This document shows positions 1 to 7,038 of a stretch of 7,830 nt of DNA, in pieces. Numbering within the stretch: the first letter of the stretch is position 1; each line of letters opens with the position of its first letter. Below the pieces are notes generated by a model, which made no database searches, was not told where the DNA came from, and saw only the letters and a program-made list of their open reading frames with translations. A program made the position numbers and the translations under genes. Source of the stretch: Solirubrobacterales bacterium (GTDB lineage Bacteria > Actinomycetota > Thermoleophilia > Solirubrobacterales > 70-9); the NCBI GenBank assembly GCA_030152505.1, contig JASLJO010000026.1, forward strand, positions 1-7,830. Direction: 5' to 3'.

Positions 1-276
1 AACGCGGAAGCGCTGGAGCTAGATGTAACGGACCCTTCGGTTAGGCGACTCAAGCTCAGGTTGGGCTTTCCCGGGAGCAAGCAGGCACCATCAAAGTGGC
101 AGGAATTTTCAACTCGCAGATTGAGTGCATCCCAGGCAAGACACGCCGGTGTCGGTCGAGACTTCCGGTTTGTGGTTGTCGCTGTTCCTAACTCAAACGT
201 ATGCGTGAAACGGGTCATAGCCTTTGATAAGGCAGGCAAACTGCTGGAGCGGAGCTCTGTGCCCTGCGAGTTCTAG
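1..276 (+). CDS. 3' end of an unidentified gene (5' truncated by the window edge)
   Basis: The frame is open from base 1 to a TAG at 274-276, giving 91 residues with no start needed inside the window; a TTG at 61 is only an internal codon of this longer frame. I do not recognise the protein. The visible part is hydrophilic at first (NAEALELDVTDPSVRRLKLR), then has a beta-rich stretch with FRFVVVAVP, and ends with VKRVIAFDKAGKLLERS and CEF. The 'xFDxxGKLL' pattern resembles the beta-hairpin 'value-then-label' endings of many actinobacterial extracellular or anti-sigma-like proteins, but that is an impression, not an assignment. GC and lysine content look different from the operon to the right. 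The same frame continues in a coding-like way past the TAG, so the stop may be premature. Confidence 0.5.
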   Translation, partial: NAEALELDVTDPSVRRLKLRLGFPGSKQAPSKWQEFSTRRLSASQARHAGVGRDFRFVVVAVPNSNVCVKRVIAFDKAGKLLERSSVPCEF

Positions 277-378
277 AGAGAGCTGGAAGCCCCCTGCGGC
301 GCGAAGCTCTTTGACTCACGCGGCAGGCTGATCTATACGGTGCGGGGTCAGGAAGGTGGATTTACCGGACCGATGTAG
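277..378 (+). other. In-frame continuation after the TAG at 274-276, possible remnant of the same gene
   Basis: Directly after the TAG the same frame runs for 33 more codons to a second TAG at 376-378. It reads RELEAPCGAKLFDSRGRLIY and then TVRGQEGGFTGPM. The segment AKLFDSRGRLIY echoes VIAFDKAGKLLE just before the first stop (shared FDxxGxL), as expected for adjacent beta-hairpins of one protein. This suggests the upstream gene has been interrupted by an amber mutation, or that the first TAG is a sequencing error or is read through. There is no convincing start codon or ribosome binding site for an independent gene. Confidence 0.35.
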
Positions 379-440
379 GGGCGGGTCCCGGTTATTGCTG
401 GCAAGCCGAATGAGCGGGAATCGGGTGTTTTGATCAATCT

Positions 441-779
441 ATGAGCGTCGGGTCGAAAATCGGTCTAACAGGTGCCTTGCTGGTCGTGTGCTTGGTCGGC
501 AGCGCGTGTGCCGGTCCTAGTCCCCTACGGGAACCGGGTGGATGTCGGATGTTGATTCGCGGTGTTACGGGCGTTGTTCGCCCGGAAAGCAGCAAGCTAA
601 CCTGTGGAACGGTCAAGGAGATAATTAACGCCGTTCCGAGTAAACCTCAGAGATATGTGGTAATCAGCGAATCGCCGCATCTGCTTTGGAAATGCCAGCT
701 TTATTCAGCGAACGCCCAGCCGACGCTGCTCCGATGCGCCCACCATCGACGACACTTCAGTATCGTCAAAGCAGAATGA
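441..779 (+). CDS. Small exported protein with four mature cysteines, function unknown
   Basis: A 112-residue protein with an ATG start and a TGA stop. Residues 1-24 form an export signal: a lysine near the N-terminus, a hydrophobic core (LTGALLVVCLVG) and SACA, where signal peptidase I could cut after Ala24 (ACA, an AxA site). Cys23 could instead be a lipoprotein cysteine, but the preceding GSA is a poor lipobox. The mature part has Cys35, Cys55, Cys85 and Cys99, enough for two disulfides, with the layout C-x19-C-TVKEIINA...LLWKC-x13-C...HFSIV. A CxTVKxI helix followed by WxC...C...F(S/R)(I/F) recalls small secreted proteins common in Solirubrobacterales; this is a recollection, not a database result. 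No strong Shine-Dalgarno is visible. It ends convergently with the secretion operon, 71 bases away, and is less GC-rich than the operon. It could be host-derived or element cargo. Confidence 0.6.
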   Translation: MSVGSKIGLTGALLVVCLVGSACAGPSPLREPGGCRMLIRGVTGVVRPESSKLTCGTVKEIINAVPSKPQRYVVISESPHLLWKCQLYSANAQPTLLRCAHHRRHFSIVKAE

Positions 780-850
780 CGTATTGACGTACCCGTTGTG
801 CGCAAGCCATTGAGGCAATATGACCTTAAAGATGATGCATCTGAGCCATC
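780..850. other. Convergent intergenic gap without a clear terminator
   Basis: These 71 bases separate the stop of the plus-strand exported protein from the stop of the minus-strand coupling ATPase. No GC-rich stem followed by a T run is visible on either strand. The only structures are a near-perfect direct repeat (TGACGTAT TGACGTAC, about 777-792) and a short inverted repeat CTGAG-CCAT-CTCAG at 841-854 that runs into the stop codon of the minus-strand gene. Confidence 0.4.
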
Positions 851-2572
851 TCAGCCGGGGTAAGGACTCTTGGAACTGGTCGAGTGTGAATGGGAGAGCA
901 CTTCATCCCGATCAGGAAAATTTTGACTGTCGAACCACAGCCTGAGTTGGAATTTGGCGAGCGGCAGGTTGTGATACATCAGCAGCGCCGACCCCGGAGC
1001 TTGTTCGCGGATGACGTTGGCCGGGGCAAGATCACGGTACGTCGGTCCCCGCGTTGACGAGCGTCTCCCGCGCTCACCGCTGGTCTGCGAGAGCTGCTCA
1101 AATGCCGCCAGTCCGGCCCCGCGAGAGACGTAGGCGTGAGTCTGGGGGTCGGTGACGCCGACGCCGATGATCTTGCCACGGTGATTGTTGGCAACCGTAG
1201 GCGCCCGGGAGCCATACACCGTGGCGAGCTGCGCCATGTCGTGGAAGATCGAGAGGACCTGTACGCCTTGACTGGCGCCAGTGGAGGCGATCGCGTCCAG
1301 GTTTTGAAGGGGGGCGATGTTCGCCGCCTCGTCCAGGAGGAGCAGTAGCGGCGGATCGATCGGCCGGCCGTTGCGCGCCGCCTGCTCGTAGGCGAAGTTC
1401 AAGAGCTGCTGGACGGGCATCGAGAACAACGGGCGCAGGCGCTCCTGCTCCTGTAGGGGGGCGCAGAGATAGAGCGTGTTCCTGCCGCCGTCGAGAAGCC
1501 GCTCCGGCGTGTACTCCGCGTCTCTGGTTCGCTGCCTGACCCGTTCATCTGCATAGGCAGAGACGATCACCTCCGCCGTCGTATACACGGAGCTGCGCTG
1601 GCGCTCCTCGCGGTTCTGCGTCGCCTGCCAGGCGAGCTCCGCGTCCCCTACACCCGCCGCCCGCAACAGCCCGGCGACCTCCACGCCGTTTGCCTCGGGG
1701 CCTTCGTCCAGCCAGCGCACCACATCGCCCATCGTCATCCCGCTCGTCGCGGCGGCAAAGAGCAGCGGAGCCAGGAGCTTCTCGGCGGTGGCGTACCAGA
1801 AGTCTGCGTCCTTGAGGCCGCCCTTGCCGCTCTGCGCCCCTTCGCAGAGCCAGTGGGCGACCTGCCTCGCGCCGTGCCAGGTGCCGGCTCCCCAGAGCGG
1901 CGTCATCTGGGCGCCGAGCCCCATGCCGGTGACGCCGACCGGGTCGAAGACCATCACCTCACCAATCTGCTCGCGCGCTTCGATCGTGGCTTCGAGCAGG
2001 TCGCCCTTCACCGAGGTCACCAGCACCGGCCCCTGCCACTCCACAAGAGCGGGGATCGCCAGCCCGGTCGTCTTGTGCGTCCCGGTGGGGGCGAACACGA
2101 TCACCGACGCCCGCTCCTCGGCGGCGATGAGGTCGCGCCCGACGCGGCCCAGGGTCAGGCGGCCCGGCTGAGGCGCCGGGACACGCAAGGGTGCGAGGTC
2201 TTTCAGCCTCGCCCAATGGGCGGTTGGTGCCCGGCGCTCCTCCCGGCCGAGCTCAGGCAGATCGAAGGGGATCAGGATGCGACGCACCGCCAGGGCGACG
2301 CCGGCGAGCGCAACGACGATGAGCACGCTGCTCAGGTAGAAGCCGACCGCCCCCGGAAGCTCTGAGCGCGCGTGGGACGGCCAGGCATCGCGGGGATCGC
2401 CCGGGTGGAGGGGAAGCCGCAGCGCGGTCATCGCCAGCTCGCTCGCCTCCACCGTTATCCAGCCGGTGCCGAAGAGCACGCCCGCCAGCGCGCCGGTCAG
2501 CCAGACCAGTGCCAGCGCAGCAGCCGCGACGGCCCCCAACCCCAGGTAGAGCAGGTGCTCGTCCTTGCTCAC
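851..2572 (-). CDS. VirD4/TraG-type conjugative coupling ATPase
   Basis: This is the coupling ATPase that in conjugation systems recruits the relaxase-bound DNA to the inner-membrane channel. The 573-residue protein has two membrane segments (about 8-34 and 77-98), then the P-loop region. Residues 158-174 read IVFAPTGTHKTTGLAIP, the Walker A loop, followed by GPVLVTSVKGDL and VMVFDPVG. The Walker B strand is LLLLLDEAANIAPL (Asp414, Glu415), followed by GVQVLSIFHDMAQL, typical of the family. His166 stands where Walker A normally has glycine (consensus GxxxxGK[ST]); Lys167 and Thr168 are kept. I chose GTG at 2572 because it overlaps the upstream TGA as GTGA and has AGGAG ten bases upstream (2583-2587); a TTG at 2608 would add 12 hydrophilic residues and is less likely. 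It is the last gene of the operon. Confidence 0.92.
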   Translation of the reverse strand: MSKDEHLLYLGLGAVAAAALALVWLTGALAGVLFGTGWITVEASELAMTALRLPLHPGDPRDAWPSHARSELPGAVGFYLSSVLIVVALAGVALAVRRILIPFDLPELGREERRAPTAHWARLKDLAPLRVPAPQPGRLTLGRVGRDLIAAEERASVIVFAPTGTHKTTGLAIPALVEWQGPVLVTSVKGDLLEATIEAREQIGEVMVFDPVGVTGMGLGAQMTPLWGAGTWHGARQVAHWLCEGAQSGKGGLKDADFWYATAEKLLAPLLFAAATSGMTMGDVVRWLDEGPEANGVEVAGLLRAAGVGDAELAWQATQNREERQRSSVYTTAEVIVSAYADERVRQRTRDAEYTPERLLDGGRNTLYLCAPLQEQERLRPLFSMPVQQLLNFAYEQAARNGRPIDPPLLLLLDEAANIAPLQNLDAIASTGASQGVQVLSIFHDMAQLATVYGSRAPTVANNHRGKIIGVGVTDPQTHAYVSRGAGLAAFEQLSQTSGERGRRSSTRGPTYRDLAPANVIREQAPGSALLMYHNLPLAKFQLRLWFDSQNFPDRDEVLSHSHSTSSKSPYPG

Positions 2573-3854
2573 GGCGCGCCTGCTCCTGTGCTCTCGACCA
2601 TGCGCCAATCGGTGTAGACGAACTCACGCTCGATTTGGGAGGACTCGTGCCGCACCAGGGCAGAGCGCGACCCCACGACCCAAAGCGCCTCTCCCGGGCT
2701 CAGGGTCGTCGTTACCTCGGCTTCGGTGCGGCTCAGCCCCAGGCGCGAGCGCAACAGCTCCTGCTGGTCATGGGACTGTCGGTAGATGACGATCGTGTCG
2801 GCGTCACCGATCAGGGCGTCGGCGATCCGCGCCTCGCGCGAGCCGGCGTCTCCGGAGGCTCCGAGGTCGCTGAGGCGGTGGATGACGAAGACGTTCTGCA
2901 CCCCGAGCGAGCGGCAGAGCTTGAAGTTGGATTGCAGCCATTCGGCGACGCCGATGTGCCCACCGACCCGCCAGCCCTCCTCGACCACCGAGATCAGCTT
3001 CGGGCTCTCGCGGCCCTCGAACTCGGCCGCCCGCTTTCGCTCGAGCAGGATCGACTGCTGCCAGGCCGCGGCGCAGGTCATCAGGATTCCCAGCGCCGCC
3101 GAGTCGCGCACGGCGCTCAGGTCGAGCACGACCAGCGGAGCATCGAGGTCAAGGCCCTCGCTGGTCGGCCCGTCGAACATTCCCCGCAGGTCGCCCTCAC
3201 AGAGACGCTGCAGGGCGAGCGCCGCCTCGCGGTTGGCGGCGGCGAAGTCCACTGCGGAGGCCCCCGAGACGCCGCGCACCATCGCCTCGCGGGGCCGGAG
3301 CAGGGCGTCCACGACCATCGGCAGGGTCGGCTCGGCGGCGCCAGCCTCCTTGCTCACCGTCGCAAGAGCCTCCCTAACGCCGGCTTCCTCCTCTGGGGTC
3401 AGCTCGCGCCGGAGCGCCGCGCGCGCCACCGAGCGCAAGAGACTCAGCGGCCCCTCGCGGCCACCGCGCGGGCTCAGCGGGTTTAGCCGCACATCGCCAC
3501 CCGGGGCGAGGGCGATCGGCCGCACGCCGAGCTTTTGGGCAAGTCCCCAGTACTCGCCCTTGACGTCGATCACCCAGGTCTGGCGGCCGAAGAGGACCTG
3601 GCGGTAGATGTAGGTCTTGACCCAGCTCGACTTGCGCGAGCCGAGCCCCCCAGCACCAGCAGGTTGGGCCCCGAGATATAGCGCGGGTAAAGCGACCCGC
3701 TCCAAGGGTCATAAAACCAGGCGCGGGCGTAGTTATCGCGGCCGATGTAGGCACCGGCGGTGCCGATCCCGTCCTCGGCGAGGAAGGGATAGGCCGCCTG
3801 GAAGTGGGCGGTCGTGCCGCTGTGCCCCGGTCGCTCAGAAGGCCGGCGCCTCAC
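2569..3854 (-). CDS. VirB4-type conjugative ATPase (C-terminal ATPase half), reading frame broken at the Walker A loop
   Basis: This motor ATPase powers assembly of, and transport through, the conjugative channel. The first frame starts at GTG 3854 (GTGA overlap with the SCO6880-type gene) and gives 69 family-like residues (TTAHFQAAYPFLAEDG, then YIGRDNYARAWFYDPW and ISGPNLLVLG) before running out of frame to a stop at 3570. The second frame, stopping at 2569, carries the rest: GLGSRKSSWVKTYIYRQ, WVIDVKGEY, LVVLDLS, Walker B-like LISVVEEGW, and NVFVIHRLSDL. A -1 shift, or one added G, at the G run 3646-3651 joins them into about 428 residues. The restored Walker A is GGLGSRKS, with Arg replacing the usual glycine; Walker B has Glu-Glu in place of Asp-Glu. 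It may be a sequencing indel, a true mutation or programmed slippage. The VirB4 N-terminal-like part is encoded by the preceding gene. Confidence 0.88.
2583..2587 (-). promoter_or_regulatory. Ribosome binding site for the VirD4-like gene
   Basis: AGGAG on the minus strand, ten bases before the GTG at 2572. It lies inside the end of the preceding ATPase gene and supports the GTG start over the upstream TTG at 2608. Confidence 0.5.
3645..3651 (-). other. Frame-change site: G6C heptamer in the VirB4-type gene
   Basis: On the minus strand the zero-frame codons are CTG GGG GGC, so the heptamer is G GGG GGC, which fits the X XXY YYZ form of a -1 slippery site. Slipping here yields ...VLGGLGSRKSS..., exactly what the ATPase family would need. 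A 7-G run would give the same protein, so a one-base homopolymer deletion is the plain alternative. An inverted repeat follows (GCTCG 3641-3637, CGAGC 3629-3625, seven-base loop). Confidence 0.6.
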
Positions 3855-5347
3855 CGCAGCCCCCAGGCAATCGGCAGCGTGTTGGCGAAGGCCGTGTCCT
3901 GCTCGCCATAGCAGGGTTGCACGCCAAGGCGGGCCAGTTGGGCCCCGTGCTCGACATTGCTCTTGGCCTGCTCCAGCTCCTCCACGCTGCGGGTGTCGGT
4001 CCGAAGCCAGCTGGACCAGCGCACAGCCGCGTGTCCGTCGGCGAGCTCCTCCTCGCGGCGCGAGGCCGCCTCTTGGCGGCGCCTCACCCGCGCGGTGGAG
4101 ACGAAGCCCTGGCGGGCGCGATTGATCTCATCGGCGACCTCCGCGGTCTGTGCTGCCTCCGCGCGGCGCATGGCGATCGAGTAGGGCACCGGCTCGATCG
4201 TCACCGCGACGGTGCGCAGGACGTTCGTCTGCATCAGGAGCGGCGCCATGAACATCGGCCCGACGTCAGAGCGCGGCCACGAGGAGATCCAGTAGGTGGC
4301 GTGGTAGGCGGAGTCGGTGCGGTAGTGCGACCAGCTGACCTCATCGGCTAGCGGTCCCATCAGCGCCGGCTCGACTCCTTCGCGGCCCTCCTGGCCGAGC
4401 GTCGCGCGGGCGCGCGCCTGGCGGCCGAAGGGGTCGAAGGCGTCGCGGATCACTGCCGCGTACTGGCGCGGGCGCAAGAGGCCGGCGACCGAGACCTCGG
4501 CGATCGCCAGTCGCTCCCCCAGTGCCTCGGCCTCGCGCAGCGCCAGCTCGCACGCCGCCTCGGTGCCGCCCCCAAGGCGGCGCAGCTCGCGGCCCGCGCG
4601 GCGCTGCTCGATCTGCAAGGCGATCAGGACCTCGTGCTCGGTCGCCCGTGGGGCGGCGGACTCGACCAGCTCGATGTAGGAGCGGACCAGCTCTGAGTCG
4701 AGCGGCACCGTGCGATCGCGGTGGGATTGGAAGTAGGCCGCCAGCTCATCGCCCTTGCCAGGCAGGGTCTGCTCGACCCATTGCAGGCGGCGGACAGGGC
4801 TGCCGTCGCGGGCACAGCTCGCCAGCACCGTTCCCCAGGCGTCGAGTGCCTGCTCCTGCTCGGCCGTGTCGCGCAGCGCAAAGGCGCCCGCGCGCACGGC
4901 CAGCGCAACGGTGAACGTGCCCAGGCGGCGGTCTTCCAGTACGCCGACCCGGTCGGAGCCGTAGGGCGCGGCGTGCATCACGAGGCCCCGCAGGGCCGGT
5001 GGGAGCGAGGTCTCGTGGACGGCCTCGCCGTCGGCGCCCAGGCGGGCACCCGCGCTTGGGGTGGTAGAGCGGTAGCCCACCTCGGTACCCCGGCGGCGGA
5101 GCACCCAGCGGATCACGAGTGGCGCCCACTCCTCCGCCGTCCGCCCCTCGATCGGCGCGCTGATCGCAACGGCGGCGAGGCCGAGCGCCATCAACGCCAC
5201 CACTACCGCAGCCACGCTTTGCAGCGCATACAGCGCGCTCAGGCCGAGGAGACTGCCGATGGCGAGGATCGCCACTTGGCCGGCGCGCAGGGGACCGAGG
5301 ATGGCGCGCTGCTCGAGCGGGCCGAAGCGATAGCGCCGTCCACTCAC
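3851..5347 (-). CDS. SCO6880-family conjugation protein: PrgI/VirB3-like membrane pair joined to a VirB4 N-terminal-like domain
   Basis: Recognisable as an SCO6880-family protein, a part of actinobacterial conjugative secretion loci. Of 498 residues, about 23-42 and 46-64 form a membrane hairpin in the PrgI/VirB3 style, preceded by YRFGPLEQRAILGPLRAGQV and followed by the typical EGRTAEEWAPLVIRWVLRR. The rest is a soluble alpha/beta domain without a Walker motif, with RLGTFTVALAVRAGAFALRD, SELVRSYIELVE, HATYWISSWPRSDVGPMFM and, near the end, a charged helix rich in Arg and Glu (about 400-430) resembling the inter-domain helices of VirB4. It ends where the ATPase gene begins, so the two together correspond to a VirB3-VirB4 unit split before the P-loop domain; this equivalence is inferred. 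The GTG start at 5347 overlaps the TrbL-like stop as GTGA and has AAGGAC seven bases upstream. Confidence 0.88.
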   Translation of the reverse strand: MSGRRYRFGPLEQRAILGPLRAGQVAILAIGSLLGLSALYALQSVAAVVVALMALGLAAVAISAPIEGRTAEEWAPLVIRWVLRRRGTEVGYRSTTPSAGARLGADGEAVHETSLPPALRGLVMHAAPYGSDRVGVLEDRRLGTFTVALAVRAGAFALRDTAEQEQALDAWGTVLASCARDGSPVRRLQWVEQTLPGKGDELAAYFQSHRDRTVPLDSELVRSYIELVESAAPRATEHEVLIALQIEQRRAGRELRRLGGGTEAACELALREAEALGERLAIAEVSVAGLLRPRQYAAVIRDAFDPFGRQARARATLGQEGREGVEPALMGPLADEVSWSHYRTDSAYHATYWISSWPRSDVGPMFMAPLLMQTNVLRTVAVTIEPVPYSIAMRRAEAAQTAEVADEINRARQGFVSTARVRRRQEAASRREEELADGHAAVRWSSWLRTDTRSVEELEQAKSNVEHGAQLARLGVQPCYGEQDTAFANTLPIAWGLR

Positions 5348-7038
5348 TTCTTCTGTCCTTTTTCGTCCTTGACCCCCGGCGGATCGGGTTTCGGCCTTGG
5401 CGGCGATTCGGAGCCACCGGGCGGGCTCGGGCTGTTGCCCTGCTCAGCGGAACCTTGCCTCTGTCCTCCGCCTTCTTGTGGAGAAGCGCCGGAGCGGGGT
5501 GTTCCCTTGGCGACGGCGCCGTCGCTGAGGCGCTTCGCCGTCGCGCGGGCACCTTCCGCGCCCGCCGTCGCCGGTGCCGCCGGGGTGGTGGCGGGGCTCG
5601 CCGCTGTCGTGCCCGCTGCACCGCTGCTGCCACTCGCAGCTCCTGCGGACGCCCCAGTCCCTGCACGGCCGCCGGCAGTTGTCGGTGAACCGGCGGCTCC
5701 AGGGGGCCTTCGCGGGGCCTTGCCTGCGACCGGGTCACCCGATCCACCGCCACCGTCTCCCTGCCCGGTGCCGTTCTCGCCTGCACCCGGCCGTCTCGGT
5801 GTGCCACCGGATGCTTCGGCCGCGCTCCAAAGGGTGACGCCGGAGCCTTCGTTGCGGTTGGAGCGCGCCATGTTGTGAAGGAACTGGACGTTGCGTCCGA
5901 CTTGGACCGCGCCCGTCGTTCCACCCGCGGCCGAGCGGCGGCCGTAGGCGGCTGCCATCGCGCCCTCGGCAAAAGGGACGAACTTGAGCAGGACGAAGGG
6001 CGCGAAGCAGGCGAGCAGCATCAGCGCCGAGGCGGCGAGGATCGGCTCGATGCGGCCTTCGGGCTCGGCGAGGAGCCCGGCCGCGAGGGCGATAATGGCG
6101 ACGATGACGAACTTCGAGCCGATCACCGTGATGAGCAGCTCTGCGGTGCGCCGCAGGACGCCGGTCCAGCGCGGCCAGATCGAGGCCGCGAGGGAGAAAG
6201 GCATGAACAGGGCGACGACGTAGACCGCGGCGTCGCGCATCAGTAGCTCGATCCAGACGAGGAAGGCGGCGAGGGCGCCGACGCCAGCGGCGAGGAAGGT
6301 GACGAAGAGCGGGGCGCCGACCGTGCCGCCCACTTCGCCCGCCGCTCCGCCGCCGAAGGCGCCCCCGAGCTTGCCGCCCCCCTTGCCGAGTCCGGTGATC
6401 GCCGCTTCGAAGAAACGCGTGCCGTCGTGGCCGCTGGCGTCGGCGATCGCTTCGCAGAGGCCGTCGGTCGCGTGCAGGAGCAGCTGCACGACGGTGTAGG
6501 CGACGCTGGTCGCGATGAAGGCGAGCGGCAGATTGACCACCACCGCTCGCACGAGCATCCCGGTGTCTCCTCGCGCCATTCCCTCGAGGACAGCGGCCAG
6601 GAGCATCGCTGCGCCAAGCAGGGCGGCGATCGCGGCCATCTTCGCGTACTGAGCGAGGAACCCCGCGGTGGCCAGGCGGGGCGTGGTCGACCGCTCGATC
6701 GTCCTCACGACCTTGCCGATCAGCCAGCTCGCGCCTTCGCTGACCCAGCTCGTGATCTGGGCGAAGACGTCGTTGCCGAGCCCTTTGAGCGCTCCACTCA
6801 GCGGGCCGGTGAGGGCGCCGCCGAGCGCGCTGCAGGCATCGCTCAGCGGGTTGCCGGCACCGACGAGCCCGGTGATCGCTTCGACGCCACCGGAGAGCGC
6901 CTCGGCGGCCTTGCCGCCGAGGTCGCAGGCGACGTTGGCGCGGGCGAGGGGAGGGGAGGGCTCGGCAAACAGCGCCAGCATCGCCACGGCGCCGATGAGC
7001 AGGGCGCCTCTCGCCCATGAGCTAGGGAGCGAGCGCAT
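5344..7038 (-). CDS. TrbL/VirB6-like polytopic membrane protein with long disordered C-terminal tail
   Basis: A 564-residue inner-membrane channel component of the TrbL/VirB6 type, by topology and position next to the SCO6880-type gene (as for SCO6881). An N-terminal hydrophobic signal or anchor (about 10-25) is followed by a small-residue-rich amphipathic region with NPLSDACSALGGALTG and SEGASWLIGKVVRTIER. Membrane segments follow at about 132-153, 162-189, 243-264, 268-288, 300-323 and 332-356. A glycine-rich loop (about 216-242) lies between the third and fourth hydrophobic regions, counting the N-terminal one. From about residue 390 the protein is Gly/Ala/Pro/Thr/Ser-rich and probably disordered, ending in a charged KPDPPGVKDEKGQKK. 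The ATG start at 7038 overlaps the upstream gene by 17 bases and has AAGGAG ten bases before it. The family call rests on architecture and context; sequence conservation is low in this family. Confidence 0.85.
   Translation of the reverse strand: MRSLPSSWARGALLIGAVAMLALFAEPSPPLARANVACDLGGKAAEALSGGVEAITGLVGAGNPLSDACSALGGALTGPLSGALKGLGNDVFAQITSWVSEGASWLIGKVVRTIERSTTPRLATAGFLAQYAKMAAIAALLGAAMLLAAVLEGMARGDTGMLVRAVVVNLPLAFIATSVAYTVVQLLLHATDGLCEAIADASGHDGTRFFEAAITGLGKGGGKLGGAFGGGAAGEVGGTVGAPLFVTFLAAGVGALAAFLVWIELLMRDAAVYVVALFMPFSLAASIWPRWTGVLRRTAELLITVIGSKFVIVAIIALAAGLLAEPEGRIEPILAASALMLLACFAPFVLLKFVPFAEGAMAAAYGRRSAAGGTTGAVQVGRNVQFLHNMARSNRNEGSGVTLWSAAEASGGTPRRPGAGENGTGQGDGGGGSGDPVAGKAPRRPPGAAGSPTTAGGRAGTGASAGAASGSSGAAGTTAASPATTPAAPATAGAEGARATAKRLSDGAVAKGTPRSGASPQEGGGQRQGSAEQGNSPSPPGGSESPPRPKPDPPGVKDEKGQKK
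5355..5360 (-). promoter_or_regulatory. Ribosome binding site for the SCO6880-family gene
   Basis: AAGGAC on the minus strand, seven bases before GTG 5347; a second AAGGAC lies at 5365-5370. Both sit in the lysine-rich end of the TrbL-like gene, so the upstream protein's KDEKGQKK tail doubles as the translation start region of the next gene. Confidence 0.55.

Noticed and set aside
434..616. Minus-strand 60-codon frame opposite the exported protein gene
   Set aside because: It has no start signal or family-like sequence and is antisense to a frame with a clear signal peptide.
777..792. Tandem TGACGTAT TGACGTAC as an operator or iteron
   Set aside because: Only two eight-base units between convergent gene ends, where no promoter is expected; chance cannot be excluded.
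841..854. Inverted repeat CTGAG-CCAT-CTCAG as a terminator
   Set aside because: The stem is only five base pairs, lacks a T run on either strand and overlaps the stop codon of the VirD4-like gene.
2573..2608. TTG at 2608 as the start of the VirD4-like gene
   Set aside because: It adds a short charged stretch, uses a rare start and overlaps the upstream gene by 40 bases, whereas GTG 2572 matches the GTGA pattern of the operon and has AGGAG upstream.
2509..3486. Long plus-strand open frame (325 codons) opposite the two ATPase genes
   Set aside because: It is antisense to strongly family-like ATPase sequence, has a low-complexity composition typical of high-GC shadow frames, and shows no recognisable motif.
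4721..5878. Long plus-strand open frame (385 codons) opposite the SCO6880-type and TrbL-like genes
   Set aside because: It spans two opposing genes, is biased to Pro/Ala/Arg/Gly, and reflects the GC-rich third codon positions of the real genes.
5735..7018. Minus-strand open frame (427 codons) within the TrbL-like gene
   Set aside because: Almost every second residue is arginine; it is a frame shadow of the membrane protein, whose frame has clear membrane segments and a ribosome binding site.
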